The notes beneath the pieces were generated by a model, which was not told the origin of the DNA, made no database searches, and was given only the letters and a program-made list of their open reading frames with translations. Positions 7,868 through 16,851 of a DNA stretch of 48,331 nt are shown here, in pieces; position 1 is the first letter of the stretch, and every line of letters starts with the position of its first letter. The translations under genes were made by a program, and so were the position numbers. The stretch is taken from positions 1 to 48,331 of the forward strand of contig JAIEMP010000016.1 of NCBI GenBank assembly GCA_019752045.1. Direction: 5' to 3'. Source of the stretch: Chitinophagaceae bacterium (GTDB lineage Bacteria; Bacteroidota; Bacteroidia; Chitinophagales; Chitinophagaceae).

Positions 7868-9973
7868 TTATTGAGTGATGATGAGTTTACCTGCAATGGT
7901 TTGCTGCGCATCAGTAATATTGTAACTGTAAATTCCTTTCGGAAGATGACCAACGTTAAACTGTCCTCTGCCCGTTGTAACGGTTGATGAAAACATGATT
8001 TGTCCTGACTGATTATACAACACAAATTGTACAGAGCGGTTAACCGATTCTTTATTGTACACATTAATAACAGCTCCACCATCTGTGTTCCATACTTTCC
8101 ATTGTTTACTGTCTTCTCCTTTTACAAAAACAATGGGCGAGCTCACCTGCTGACCATTGAGATCTCTTTGTATAAGACGGTAATACCAATCGTAAGGTCC
8201 GGCGGTTTCATCGTTATAGAGATAAGACTGCGGACTGAGTGAAAGTTCTTTTCCTTTTATAAATACCAATGGTTTAAATGACTGTGTTGTTTCTCCACGT
8301 TCAAGCGTAAAGCCATCATTGTTTAATTCCTGAATGGTGCTCCATGAAATTTCGTTGGTGGTTTTATTGATGCGTCTTGCTTTTACTTCTCCCATAGTAA
8401 TAGGAAGCGTAACACATGCACCTGCAGAAACAGCTGTCATTGGCGTGCCCGATCCGGGAGGATTAAAACAGGTGGCAGCAGTTGAGTAACTCATTTTACT
8501 TGTACCTGCAGCTAAATCGTTAGTAGCCGGCGTTCTTGACTGTACTCCATTTGCAATGGAATAATGCATTACCTGCCCCGGTGCAATTACATGACCAAAG
8601 CCATGTCCATGGCCAATTTCATGCAAGGCAACCGATTCAAAATCGTATTCCGAAGCAGAAGGTGCCGATGGACCGTACTCCCAGGTGGTACCCGCTGTTG
8701 GCACATCTCTGAACTGAATATCCATATCATTTAACCACCAGACTGTATTTTGTAAGTTGCAACTGCCGTTAGCCGATGCCAGAAAATTACTGGTACAAAC
8801 TGCAAGTGTTCCCGATGGAATAGATGGATTGAAATACACACAATTGGTACCGTCGTTTGCAGAAGTAGCAATGGCAGTCGTTCCGTTTGCTCTGAAGTTT
8901 ACACCCGTACCACATCTCCATGAAACAACTGCACGGTTAAAAGCAGATACCGCAGCAGTGTTACTTGCAAATGTTGTATTAAACTCAAAGGTATATCCGC
9001 CCAAGCTGTTGAGGTTGCGTAAATAATAACGCTGACGGGTAGGCGAACCAAAACCACTGAAACTGCTGTTGATTTCTGTATGTGCATACTCAACAGTAAG
9101 ATTGGTTGCAGAAGTCATTGTACCATTTACATTGATTGGTCCGGTACCTGCAAAGGAGGGAACTTTTACTGTAATAGTGTTATCACTCCATGAAACAATA
9201 TCGCTTGCTACACCGGATGAAGCAAAAGTTGCACCTCCATCATCTGCATTGGTAAAAAAAACAGTACCGGGTGCGGCACCAAAACCACTGCCGCTGATGG
9301 TGATCTGATCACCGGCAACAATTGTTCCCGATCTGGTGGTTGATGGTGTAAAGGAAGTGATGGCATGTATGGCACCGGGAGCAAGTTGCTCAGGGATTGG
9401 TCTTGCACGAAAAAAAGTGCCGGCAGGTGTTAACGCCTGTGTTTTTGTGTATTGCTGAATGGCTGATAAAAGCTGCTCTTCATTTTGTTTTGGCCGGTCA
9501 AACAAATCAGCAAACTGATTCATTGATTTTACAAGAGCACCCTGTGCACCCGCATAAGCAATCATTTGTTTGGCAGCGGGCTCTGTTTTTCTTAATTGTT
9601 TATTTTCAGAAGCAGAAGATGCCGGTTGTAAAAACAACACATATTCATTTTGCTGTTGAAGCTGCAGAGATGGATAAACAATGGTAGAGCGGTTTTGAAA
9701 CACGCCTCCATTGGTAATCACATACACAGCAGAAACAGACTGAGGATTTTTTAAATAAGCGGTGATCTCAATCTTATTGAGTGTATACACCTGCATGGAA
9801 ACCGAATCAAGAAAAGTTTCTTTCTGCACAACTGTACCTAACACAATCGTTTCAGCATGTGATACACGTTCCTGAAGCGAAACGGGATACATCATACATT
9901 GTGAAAAAACGGGAGCAGAAAAAAGCTGAAAGAAAAAACACAGCAGAAAAGCTAAACTCAGAGTTGGCTTCAT
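7868..9973 (-). CDS. Secreted zinc metalloprotease with IPT/TIG domain and T9SS sorting domain
   Basis: A 701-residue exported protein. It has a signal peptide (hydrophobic run ending PVFSQ), an N-terminal region of about 170 residues, an IPT/TIG-like beta-sandwich at about residues 200-300 (GDQITISGSGFG...), and a matrixin-like protease domain with the extended zinc motif HEIGHGHGFGH followed by a Met-turn-like VMHYS. Next come a fibronectin-like segment and a C-terminal type IX secretion sorting domain (LPKGIYSYNI...AGKLIITQ). The predicted location is therefore cell surface or medium. The catalytic Glu and three His of HExxHxxGxxH are intact. It appears monocistronic, with a strong terminator behind it. 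The substrate is unknown. Confidence 0.9.
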   Translation of the reverse strand: MKPTLSLAFLLCFFFQLFSAPVFSQCMMYPVSLQERVSHAETIVLGTVVQKETFLDSVSMQVYTLNKIEITAYLKNPQSVSAVYVITNGGVFQNRSTIVYPSLQLQQQNEYVLFLQPASSASENKQLRKTEPAAKQMIAYAGAQGALVKSMNQFADLFDRPKQNEEQLLSAIQQYTKTQALTPAGTFFRARPIPEQLAPGAIHAITSFTPSTTRSGTIVAGDQITISGSGFGAAPGTVFFTNADDGGATFASSGVASDIVSWSDNTITVKVPSFAGTGPINVNGTMTSATNLTVEYAHTEINSSFSGFGSPTRQRYYLRNLNSLGGYTFEFNTTFASNTAAVSAFNRAVVSWRCGTGVNFRANGTTAIATSANDGTNCVYFNPSIPSGTLAVCTSNFLASANGSCNLQNTVWWLNDMDIQFRDVPTAGTTWEYGPSAPSASEYDFESVALHEIGHGHGFGHVIAPGQVMHYSIANGVQSRTPATNDLAAGTSKMSYSTAATCFNPPGSGTPMTAVSAGACVTLPITMGEVKARRINKTTNEISWSTIQELNNDGFTLERGETTQSFKPLVFIKGKELSLSPQSYLYNDETAGPYDWYYRLIQRDLNGQQVSSPIVFVKGEDSKQWKVWNTDGGAVINVYNKESVNRSVQFVLYNQSGQIMFSSTVTTGRGQFNVGHLPKGIYSYNITDAQQTIAGKLIITQ

Positions 9974-10059
9974 ACAGGATATTGTTTGGAGTTACAAGTA
10001 TACAAATAAAACAACGGTTGCTGCAATGAAGAGGAGATTTTTTTAAGTACAGAAAGTAA

Positions 10060-10533
10060 TCAGCTCAGCAAAGCCTCCCACTTACTGCTTTCTGCATATT
10101 CCCTGATTGTTTTATTCCGCTGCTCAATAAGTGTTTTCATGTAGCTGGTGAGATACAGTTTGCTGAAGAGTTTTCCGATTACACCATAAGGAGCTTCAAA
10201 CTCCAGCTCATCAATCATAATGGTACCATTACTGGCCTCTTTAAAATGGTGCTTATGTGTAAAGGTCGAAAAATCTCCTTTTGTCATAACATCTTCAAAA
10301 AATACAGGCACATTCATTTCTGTAATTTCCACCGTCATGAACCTTGTTTTAAACAAATGTTTTGCTTTCCAGGTAACCCATTCGTTTTTATTGATCAGGC
10401 CTGAAGTTGTTCCTCCAACCGCCTCTTCGTTATTGTTCTGTTGAGAAATTTTATGCAAACCAATATGCCTGCTCAGATCAAATACGATATGAACGGGTGC
10501 AGCTATAAATGTGGTGAGATGGATAGATGGCAT
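10060..10533 (-). CDS. SRPBCC (START/Bet v 1-like) family protein
   Basis: A 157-residue protein starting MPSIHLTTFIAAPVHIVFDL, the typical opening of SRPBCC ligand-binding domains (polyketide cyclase / cell-division inhibitor SulA-like cytoplasmic group). The C-terminal long helix of the fold is visible (LTSYMKTLIEQRNKTIREYA). No catalytic residue set can be assigned. I chose the ATG at 10533; upstream sequence in frame reads through a family-B repeat (10588-10612). It lies just downstream of gcvT on the same strand and could be co-transcribed with it. Confidence 0.8.
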   Translation of the reverse strand: MPSIHLTTFIAAPVHIVFDLSRHIGLHKISQQNNNEEAVGGTTSGLINKNEWVTWKAKHLFKTRFMTVEITEMNVPVFFEDVMTKGDFSTFTHKHHFKEASNGTIMIDELEFEAPYGVIGKLFSKLYLTSYMKTLIEQRNKTIREYAESSKWEALLS

Positions 10534-10587
10534 GATGCTTTTTGAACGATGATGAATGCAGCAATGTTTATACCAATATACAAAATC

Positions 10588-10612
10588 TGTCCGGCGCCCC
10601 CGTCGGACGGAG
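10588..10612. repeat. Family-B GC-rich palindromic repeat
   Basis: The core GTCCGGCGCCCCCGTCGGAC matches the copy at 17781-17805 read on the other strand (CGTCCGACGGGGGCGTCTGAC). It sits between the gcvT stop and the SRPBCC start. Confidence 0.75.
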
Positions 10613-10624
10613 TTTATCAACACA

Positions 10625-11731
10625 CTATAAAAAAGGAATCTTTACCACTTTTGCTTTGAGTAATTTATCACGCACTTCAACGTAAATCTCCGAATCGAAA
10701 CCGGCATGTGCTGTTGCCACATATCCAAGACCAATTGCTTTTTGCAGAGAAGGAGATTGTGTGCCGCTGGTTACTTTGCCAATCTCATTGCCATCGGCAT
10801 CTTTAATTTTATAATCATGACGGGGAATGCCACGGTCAATCATTTCAAAACCTACCAGCTTGCGTTGAACGCCTTCGGCTTTTTGTTTTTCAAAAATTTC
10901 TTTTGCTGTAAACTCTTTGCTGAATTTAGTGATCCAGCCCAAACCAGCTTCTAATGGCGATGAAGTATCGTCAATATCGTTGCCGTATAAACAAAATCCT
11001 TTTTCTAAACGGAGTGTATCTCTTGCACCCAATCCAATGGGTTTTATGCCTGCCGTTTTTCCTGCTTCAAAAATGGCGTCCCAAATTTTATCTGCCGCAG
11101 CATTGCTGTCTTCAAAATAAATTTCTACACCACCTGCGCCTGTGTAACCCGTTGCACTCACCAGCACATTTTCAACACCGGCAAATGTTCCTTTTACAAA
11201 TGTGTAATACTTGAGGTTAAGAATATCCATCTCCGTTAAAGACTGCAAAATCTTTGTTGCATTGGGGCCCTGAATGGCGAGTAAACAGGTTTTGTCGCTG
11301 ATGTTATGCATCTCAGCGGCCCCCCCTTGCCCCCCCGGTTGAGGGGAATTAAAACGGCTGATCCAGTCCCAGTCTTTTTGAATATTACCGGCATTCACCA
11401 CCAGCATATAGGTTTTATTTTCTTCTACACAGTACACCAGCAGATCATCTACAATACCACCCTGTTCATTGGGCAGGCAACTGTACTGTGCTTTGCCTGC
11501 AGTCAGTTTGCTTGCATCATTACTGGTAACACGTTGAATTAAATCCAGTGCATGCTCTCCTTTCAAAATAAACTCTCCCATATGGCTTACATCAAACACC
11601 CCGGCATTGTTCCGCACTGCTGCATGTTCATCATTAATACCTGTATAAGAAATCGGCATATTGTAACCGGCGAACTCAGCCATCTTAGCACCCAGCGCAA
11701 TGTGTTTATTTGTAAAGGGGGTTTGTTTCAT
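10625..11731 (-). CDS. gcvT: Glycine cleavage system T protein (aminomethyltransferase)
   Basis: A 368-residue GcvT, which transfers the methylene group from the aminomethyl-lipoyl H protein to tetrahydrofolate and releases ammonia. Family landmarks are the N-terminal [24 protein letters not shown], the folate-site Asp region [16 protein letters not shown], and the C-terminal [12 protein letters not shown]. At about residues 129-139 the peptide [11 protein letters not shown] interrupts the usual link between the ...DWISRFN and ...NISDKT segments; it is encoded by a family-A repeat (11318-11346) in frame. No gcvP or gcvH is adjacent, as is usual in Bacteroidota. A good promoter lies close upstream. 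Confidence 0.95.
   Translation of the reverse strand: MKQTPFTNKHIALGAKMAEFAGYNMPISYTGINDEHAAVRNNAGVFDVSHMGEFILKGEHALDLIQRVTSNDASKLTAGKAQYSCLPNEQGGIVDDLLVYCVEENKTYMLVVNAGNIQKDWDWISRFNSPQPGGQGGAAEMHNISDKTCLLAIQGPNATKILQSLTEMDILNLKYYTFVKGTFAGVENVLVSATGYTGAGGVEIYFEDSNAAADKIWDAIFEAGKTAGIKPIGLGARDTLRLEKGFCLYGNDIDDTSSPLEAGLGWITKFSKEFTAKEIFEKQKAEGVQRKLVGFEMIDRGIPRHDYKIKDADGNEIGKVTSGTQSPSLQKAIGLGYVATAHAGFDSEIYVEVRDKLLKAKVVKIPFL
11318..11346 (-). repeat. Family-A palindromic element inside gcvT, in frame
   Basis: Read on the coding strand it is TCCCCTCAACCGGGGGGGCA followed by AGGGGGGGCC, the C-rich arm then the long G-rich arm, as in the arginine-gene copies. It encodes [10 protein letters not shown] without breaking the frame. 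Confidence 0.7.
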
Positions 11732-11756
11732 ACTTTAAGCTCTTTAATCGTGGCCA

Positions 11757-11788
11757 CAAATGTAAAGGAAGCGACGGAAAGATTTCAA
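11757..11788 (-). promoter_or_regulatory. Predicted promoter of gcvT
   Basis: A -7 box TACATTTG (11764-11757), an exact TAnnTTTG match, lies 21 bases after a -33 TTG (11788-11786). It is about 25 nt upstream of the gcvT ATG. Confidence 0.55.
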
Positions 11789-11856
11789 TTCCTTGTTCAA
11801 AAGGCAACTGCATTTTGTTTGCAACGAGTAAAAATGAAAAATAGATTGTTGGAGTA

Positions 11857-11887
11857 TTGCAAAGGCGGTCAGGAATAGATAACTTTC
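11857..11887 (+). promoter_or_regulatory. Predicted promoter of the coiled-coil membrane protein gene
   Basis: A TTG (11857-11859) and TAACTTTC (11880-11887) are spaced by 20 bases, a near match to the Bacteroidota TTG / TAnnTTTG promoter, with the gene's ATG 28 nt downstream. Confidence 0.45.
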
Positions 11888-11915
11888 TGATACTATTCAC
11901 CTAAAACCAGCCAAC

Positions 11916-13070
11916 ATGAAAAAGCTGTTATTGGCAGTTTTTTTAAGCAGTTCATTTATGACTGCTTTGCCGCAAACCAACCTTGTTGATTCACTGCAAC
12001 AACGCATAGACTTTCTTGAGCGAAGGATGGATGAAAAAAATTACACCCGAGTGCCGGCCGGCGACTTTGAAAAACTACTTGACAACAAAGTGAGCAGCGA
12101 AGTATATAACTCTATTTATAAATGGATTGGTTTTCTGGCACTGCTGATTGGTATTGCCGGTTTTTTAGTAAGTGCATACAGCCGCACACTGATTAAAGAA
12201 ACAGTGGAGACGGTTACAGATAAAAAGTTTGCTGATTTGCAAAGCAAAGTGGAAAAGATAAACAATGAACTGCAACGGGAAAACCATGTGCAGGATGAAA
12301 AATTAAAATTGCTGCAAAATGAAAATGCTGCCTTCTTTGAGGCACAGAAAAGGTTTAGAGACGAAACAGCAAGCATGATTGATGAACGTGTAAACGCTTC
12401 AACAAGAATTATACAAAATAATGTTGCAGAGAGCATACAAAGCCGTGCAGCAAACCTTAAGTTTAAAGGAGTTGAGCTTATTCATGAAATAAATGCATTT
12501 GTAGATAACAGAAGCTTTGTGATTTCAAAAGAAACAAAAGCAAGATTGATTGATACGCTGGTAAATTGTTACTACTATTCCAACGAACTGCCTGCAGGAG
12601 AAAACAGGTACAAACGGATGATTGAAATTGTAAACAAATATGAATCAGAAGTTGATCTTTTGCCTGAAACTTATGTAAACGCTGCGATTGCCCTTACTTA
12701 CCAGTATGATTATTATGGTGTAAAATCTGACAGAGAATCGGCGTTGTATTCCTGCGAAAAATCAATTTCACGTTTGCAGGATTACGGAACAGCCTATGCT
12801 GTAAAACTGGAGGTATTTGCTATGGATTACAAGAAAGCGTTTGATGAAACAGAAAAAAACGAAGCATTAAAAAATATTCAGAAAACATTTAAATCTATTG
12901 ACAATAATCAGTCTCCGCATATCTGTAAAGAAATCATTGAACGCTTTAAAGTAGATAATGAAGTACCGTATCTGCAACCTTATATCAGCTTGCTGGAATC
13001 ATTATTCCCCGATGCATTCATAGCTATACGAAGCCGGATTCCTGCTGCCCAAAATGAAACAGTTGTTTAA
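11916..13070 (+). CDS. Coiled-coil membrane protein of unknown function
   Basis: 384 residues; I do not recognise a family. Visible parts are an N-terminal signal-like helix (MKKLLLAVFLSSSFMTALPQ), a short periplasmic-side segment of heptads (LVDSLQQRIDFLERRMDE), one transmembrane helix at about residues 70-90 (WIGFLALLIGIAGFLVSAY), a long coiled coil at about 95-175, and a helical C-terminal domain of about 200 residues that looks TPR/HEAT-like (repeated helix pairs, YKRMIEIVNKYESE). A double membrane segment with a cytoplasmic coiled coil and helical repeats suggests a scaffold or sensor, but this is inference. It stands alone as a plus-strand gene among minus-strand neighbours. Confidence 0.75.
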   Translation: MKKLLLAVFLSSSFMTALPQTNLVDSLQQRIDFLERRMDEKNYTRVPAGDFEKLLDNKVSSEVYNSIYKWIGFLALLIGIAGFLVSAYSRTLIKETVETVTDKKFADLQSKVEKINNELQRENHVQDEKLKLLQNENAAFFEAQKRFRDETASMIDERVNASTRIIQNNVAESIQSRAANLKFKGVELIHEINAFVDNRSFVISKETKARLIDTLVNCYYYSNELPAGENRYKRMIEIVNKYESEVDLLPETYVNAAIALTYQYDYYGVKSDRESALYSCEKSISRLQDYGTAYAVKLEVFAMDYKKAFDETEKNEALKNIQKTFKSIDNNQSPHICKEIIERFKVDNEVPYLQPYISLLESLFPDAFIAIRSRIPAAQNETVV

Positions 13071-13116
13071 ATGTTTGAAGGCAACGAAGAGAAAGTAATC
13101 AGTTTGTGCTTTTGTG

Positions 13117-13587
13117 TTAGTGATCTACACTTATTATCCTTGTCACCTTCCAGCCACTTTCTGTTTTTTTCCAAACATGAATAAACTTAAACACACCACA
13201 ATCCATTTTGCCGTTTTCCATATGACAGAAACGATGTTGTGCAATTTGCACGGCACCATAGCCGGGAACAGGATACACTTCCATAGTTTCTTTCAGCAAC
13301 TCTCTTTTTAAATCGGGCACATTGGTCTGTATTCTTTTGAAAGCAGCAATATTATCTGCATAAAAACTAAGTCCGCCTTTGTCGTGATAAAACTCAAGTG
13401 TAGAATCCATATAACTGCTAAAGACAGCAAGGTCTTTATTAAATGCAGCAAACCAGGTACTGTCGAGTTTTAAGATGGTATCGAACAAAGCTTTGTCCTG
13501 ATGTTTCTGATTCGATTGCTGTGCATGTGCTGTACCAAACACAATCATGGCGAGTAAGAGGGCGGTAATAAATTTTAACGTACGCAT
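13117..13587 (-). CDS. Exported DUF4440 / NTF2-like protein
   Basis: 156 residues with a signal peptide (ALLLAMIVFGTAHAQ) and an NTF2-like cone fold typical of DUF4440: DTILKLDSTWFAAFNKDLAVFSSYMDSTLEFYHDKGG, then GAVQIAQHRFCHME and WKKTESGWKVTRIISVDH. Such proteins are small ligand-binding or enzyme-like domains; no function can be assigned. It ends convergently with the coiled-coil protein gene. Confidence 0.8.
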   Translation of the reverse strand: MRTLKFITALLLAMIVFGTAHAQQSNQKHQDKALFDTILKLDSTWFAAFNKDLAVFSSYMDSTLEFYHDKGGLSFYADNIAAFKRIQTNVPDLKRELLKETMEVYPVPGYGAVQIAQHRFCHMENGKMDCGVFKFIHVWKKTESGWKVTRIISVDH

Positions 13588-13602
13588 AAATAAGGTTTAA
13601 TG

Positions 13603-13711
13603 CCTGCCCGACTAAAGCGGTTCAGGCGGGATTAACGATTTACCCACCCCTCGAACTTCGTTCCTAACCTTCTCCGCTTGTGGCGGATCGGTTACCTCCA
13701 AGGAGGGGAGA
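13603..13711. repeat. Cluster of GC-rich palindromic repeats (families B and A)
   Basis: 13603-13630 is a palindrome CCTGCCCGACTAA...TTCAGGCGGG related to family B. 13643-13711 starts CCCACCCCTCGAACTTCG and ends CCTCCAAGGAGGGGAG, a family-A-like arm pair with a further small palindrome (CTCCGCTTGTGGCGGA) nested in it. The cluster fills the gap between the DUF4440 and PspC genes. Confidence 0.65.
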
Positions 13712-13712
13712 G

Positions 13713-13748
13713 AAAAAAAGCCCCGCCGCTTCTGTGAAACATTGGGGC
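13713..13748 (-). terminator. Terminator of the PadR-PspC unit
   Basis: On the minus strand GCCCC (13748-13744) and GGGGC (13724-13720) form a stem followed directly by a run of seven T. It lies about 30 nt past the PspC-protein stop codon. Confidence 0.6.
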
Positions 13749-13779
13749 CAGTTGGCTGTTCCAACTTTAACCGAGTTGA

Positions 13780-15963
13780 TTACAGTGCGTTCAATGTCAT
13801 TGGATGAAAAGGAGCTTCACTGCCGGCATTTATTTTTTCTACAATCTGTTTGGTGTTTTTCTCAGGTGCCTTTTGCTGAGAAGGGTTATAACGGTAACGA
13901 AGGCTGTCGTTTTCTTTCTTTTTATCTTTCAGTTCTTTTTCTTTTTGTTCCAGTTCCTTTTTTTCACGTTCCAGGTCGCTCATTTCTTCTTCAATGCTTT
14001 GCTCTTTGTTTTTAAGCTCTTCCTGTTTGTCTTTACCATCAACACGCTCAAGCCCATCTTCCGTCATTACATATTCCACATTGGTATCATTCCATCCACG
14101 GCTGTCCCAATCATCATCCCACTCCCAGTTACCATGTCTTGGACCATTAAAGGTTACATTGTGCCACTCTAAACGATCTACACTTTTATCAATAAAAATT
14201 CTTTTACCAACAGGCACTTCAATGGTTACTGCAACACGCTGGTTACGGAATTTTGAATGTTCACTCACGGTAAAACCTCTGTCTAAGGTTAACAGACTGT
14301 CTTTAAACTGCAGGTTGTACTGGATAGAGCGCACATTGCTTTCAGCTTTTTGCTTTGTTTGTCCGGAGCTTCTTTTATCATAATTCACATGAAACAGACT
14401 GTCGTTGCTTTTTACAATACGTAAACGGATGTTGTTGATGTACATGCTGTCGCCATCCATAGTAAACACATCATCAAAACTTAGACCGGGTCCGTAAATT
14501 TTTACTTTGGTTGATGGCACTTTCACAATCATTTTACCAGCTGCGGGTTGTACAATGTCTACAGATTGTGATTCGTGTGCAGACACACGGAAGTTGTTTC
14601 CAAAAGATGAAATCAAGATCACCAGACACACTACACCAATCATCCACAAACCTCCAAACGTGTAACCGAGATATGGGTTGCGGTTTTTGCTGCCAATGAT
14701 TTTACGGATAACCCATGTGAGCAATGCAATAACTGGAACCAGAAAGAACAACAGCAACGTTCCCCATGCTGCTACATGTTGCCATGTACCTTCCAGGAAA
14801 AATCCTTTTAACGGAAAGGTTGCTACACCAGCTATGATAACTCCAATTAAAGCCATCAGTAAAGCAAAAGCAATGATGCCGGCAATAAATAAAAAGAATG
14901 CTTTAAACAACACGCCAATAGCATGACCAATTCCTGCACCTGCGCTTCTTGCAACAGGGCCTGCTTCCACAGCAAAAGCTTTACTTTTTGAACTGATTTC
15001 TGCACTTACACGTTGAGCGCCTTCTTTTATTTCTTCGCCCATTTGTGTTGCACGTTCTTTAATTGTGCTTCCGCCCAACTCTTCCTGAACAGCATTTTTA
15101 ATGCTGTTTACATCAATCTTTTCGCCACGCATCTGCAGTTTATCAGTTGCGCTGCTGGCTAATGGTAACACAATCCATAAGATGATATAAATTACAAAGA
15201 GTGTTCCGCCAAATCCACCGAAAACAAAGTCGGGTTCAAAATCAAAATTGTACCAGGCGTTGTGAAAAATAGAAGAAATAATTCCGAGGATCAACGGCAA
15301 ACAAAAAATAACTCTTGGTACCCACACCGGAATGTTGAAGTAATTCGCCAGTCCGCTTGCAACACCACCAATTATTTTTTCATCGGGGTTACGGAATAAA
15401 CGCTTGCGGATATTTGTTTTGAGATCTTTAATGGGTAACACAATCCACATAATAATATAGATGAGCACACCTGTACCAAAACCACCAAAGCTGATGAGGG
15501 CAAAAAGAATACGAACAATGGTAGGATCTATCTTTAAGTAATTAGCCAGGCCACTGCACACACCACCAAGGATTTTATCGTTTCCATTGCGGCTTAAGCT
15601 TCCTCTTGGTTCATCAGCAGTTGTATATGCAGATGATGAAGCGGCAGAAGATGAAGAAGTGTTGCTGTGTCCGTTAGATGTTGTAGTGCCTTCATTATCC
15701 ATTTGCTCAAAATCTTCTACACTACCCATACTTGCTGTAATGTTAGTTACACTTGCATCGGTAATACAGGTAGCACCTTTCTTCAATTCTTCGTCAAAGA
15801 GCTCAGCAATACGATCTTCAATGTCATTGATGATCTCATCACGCCCTTCTTCATTGGCAAAGTAGCGGCGCAGGCTCTCGGTATATTTTTGTAATTGTTC
15901 AAAAGCCGTTTCTTCGATGGGGATCACCCGGCCCTTGAAGTTTATATTAATGACCTTTTTCAT
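13780..15963 (-). CDS. PspC-domain membrane protein with two PspC repeats
   Basis: 727 residues. The N-terminal domain (about 1-95) starts MKKVININFKGRVIPIEETA and is a soluble helical module found in front of PspC domains in Bacteroidota. Two PspC domains follow (about 120-185, LGGVCSGLANYLKIDP; and 190-275, IGGVASGLANYFNIPV), each with a membrane helix ending IMWIVLP or ILWIVLP. Three or four more transmembrane helices lie at about 345-460. The periplasmic C-terminus (about 470-720) has a beta-rich DUF-like part and an E/K-rich coiled coil (about 645-690). PspC belongs to the phage-shock membrane-stress response. It lies 22 nt downstream of a PadR repressor, which suggests that PadR controls it. 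Confidence 0.88.
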   Translation of the reverse strand: MKKVININFKGRVIPIEETAFEQLQKYTESLRRYFANEEGRDEIINDIEDRIAELFDEELKKGATCITDASVTNITASMGSVEDFEQMDNEGTTTSNGHSNTSSSSAASSSAYTTADEPRGSLSRNGNDKILGGVCSGLANYLKIDPTIVRILFALISFGGFGTGVLIYIIMWIVLPIKDLKTNIRKRLFRNPDEKIIGGVASGLANYFNIPVWVPRVIFCLPLILGIISSIFHNAWYNFDFEPDFVFGGFGGTLFVIYIILWIVLPLASSATDKLQMRGEKIDVNSIKNAVQEELGGSTIKERATQMGEEIKEGAQRVSAEISSKSKAFAVEAGPVARSAGAGIGHAIGVLFKAFFLFIAGIIAFALLMALIGVIIAGVATFPLKGFFLEGTWQHVAAWGTLLLFFLVPVIALLTWVIRKIIGSKNRNPYLGYTFGGLWMIGVVCLVILISSFGNNFRVSAHESQSVDIVQPAAGKMIVKVPSTKVKIYGPGLSFDDVFTMDGDSMYINNIRLRIVKSNDSLFHVNYDKRSSGQTKQKAESNVRSIQYNLQFKDSLLTLDRGFTVSEHSKFRNQRVAVTIEVPVGKRIFIDKSVDRLEWHNVTFNGPRHGNWEWDDDWDSRGWNDTNVEYVMTEDGLERVDGKDKQEELKNKEQSIEEEMSDLEREKKELEQKEKELKDKKKENDSLRYRYNPSQQKAPEKNTKQIVEKINAGSEAPFHPMTLNAL

Positions 15964-15985
15964 GATAATAACAGTTTAATGGTGG

Positions 15986-16387
15986 TTAAAGTGGAGTTTC
16001 ATTTTCCGAAGAAGGATGAACGGTGATGGTTTCGGCTGTAACAACGGCATTTGATTTTCCATTTGCTTTTGTAACGGCTTGTACCGAGCTGGACATTTCG
16101 TTCCAGGTTTGTTCCAGTTCTTTATAAAAAGCTGCACCTTTTTCGGTTAATGCAAAATACTTGCGGGGCGGTCCGCTGCTGCTTTCTACCCAGCGGTAGG
16201 TAAGCAGGTCGGCATTCTTCAATCGGGTAAGTAGTGGATACAGGGTTCCTTCGAGGATGTTAAGGTTTGCCTTTTTCATTTCCTCAATAATGTCACTGGG
16301 GTACACTTCGCCCCGTTGGATAACGGAGAGAATGCAAAACTCCAGTACTCCCTTGCGCATCTGGCTTTGTGTGTTCTCGATATTCAT
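15986..16387 (-). CDS. PadR-family transcriptional regulator
   Basis: A 133-residue PadR winged-helix repressor: LRKGVLEFCILSVIQ-like opening (RKGVLEFCILSVIQRGEVYP), GTLYPLLTRLKNADLLTYRW recognition region, and PRKYFALTEKGAAFYKELEQTW at the end of the DNA-binding domain. PadR proteins usually repress their own operon and respond to envelope-active compounds. Here it is the first gene of a two-gene unit with the PspC protein, so control of that membrane protein is likely. Confidence 0.9.
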   Translation of the reverse strand: MNIENTQSQMRKGVLEFCILSVIQRGEVYPSDIIEEMKKANLNILEGTLYPLLTRLKNADLLTYRWVESSSGPPRKYFALTEKGAAFYKELEQTWNEMSSSVQAVTKANGKSNAVVTAETITVHPSSENETPL

Positions 16388-16489
16388 AACCTGAGGAGTT
16401 TGTTTGTTTTGTGAAAGGTGGCGGAGAAGTTGGGGAGAGCTCTTCCTTTCTGCTTCTGCCTTCCAATCACCTTAATTTCATTGACAAAA

Positions 16490-16520
16490 CAAAACTAAGT
16501 AAAAATTCAGTACTATGCAA
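16490..16520 (-). promoter_or_regulatory. Predicted promoter/operator of the PadR-PspC unit
   Basis: An exact -7 box TAGTTTTG (16497-16490) and -33 TTG (16520-16518) are spaced by 20 bases. The spacer contains the palindrome AGTACT (16509-16514), and another GTAC lies 16 bases upstream (16526-16529). GTAC-containing half sites are common in PadR operators, so autoregulation here is plausible but unproven. Confidence 0.5.
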
Positions 16521-16674
16521 CACAAAGTACCATCTTTTTTTTAGTAGCTGGCAGATTATGATAGTGTTTTTAAATAAAACAGTTGAAAATCAATGATTTG
16601 ATTTCAATTATTATTTTTCAAATTATTTAAAGATTTTTTGAAACGGAAGATAGTTTCTGTTTTTGTGCAGGTTT

Positions 16675-16759
16675 ATGGCTAAAGCCTTAGCTGTTTTATA
16701 TTATAACCCAGGCCTTAAGGCCCGGGTTAAATGAATTGCAAAGAGATGGCTTTAGCCAT
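16675..16759. repeat. 85-bp nested palindromic repeat
   Basis: The outer arms ATGGCTAAAGCC (16675-16686) and GGCTTTAGCCAT (16748-16759) are perfect reverse complements. Between them lies a second palindrome, AACCCAGGCCTTAAGGCCCGGG (16705-16726 and on). It is the main content of the 464-nt gap between padR and the desaturase-like gene; apart from the padR promoter the rest of the gap is AT-rich with nothing recognisable. Confidence 0.8.
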
Positions 16760-16851
16760 GATGTATGATACAGATTAATTAAAAATTGATTCCGGAATCT
16801 AGATAATCAGCCTGCTCGTTGATTTATAAGAAAAAGATTGTGAAACCCTGT

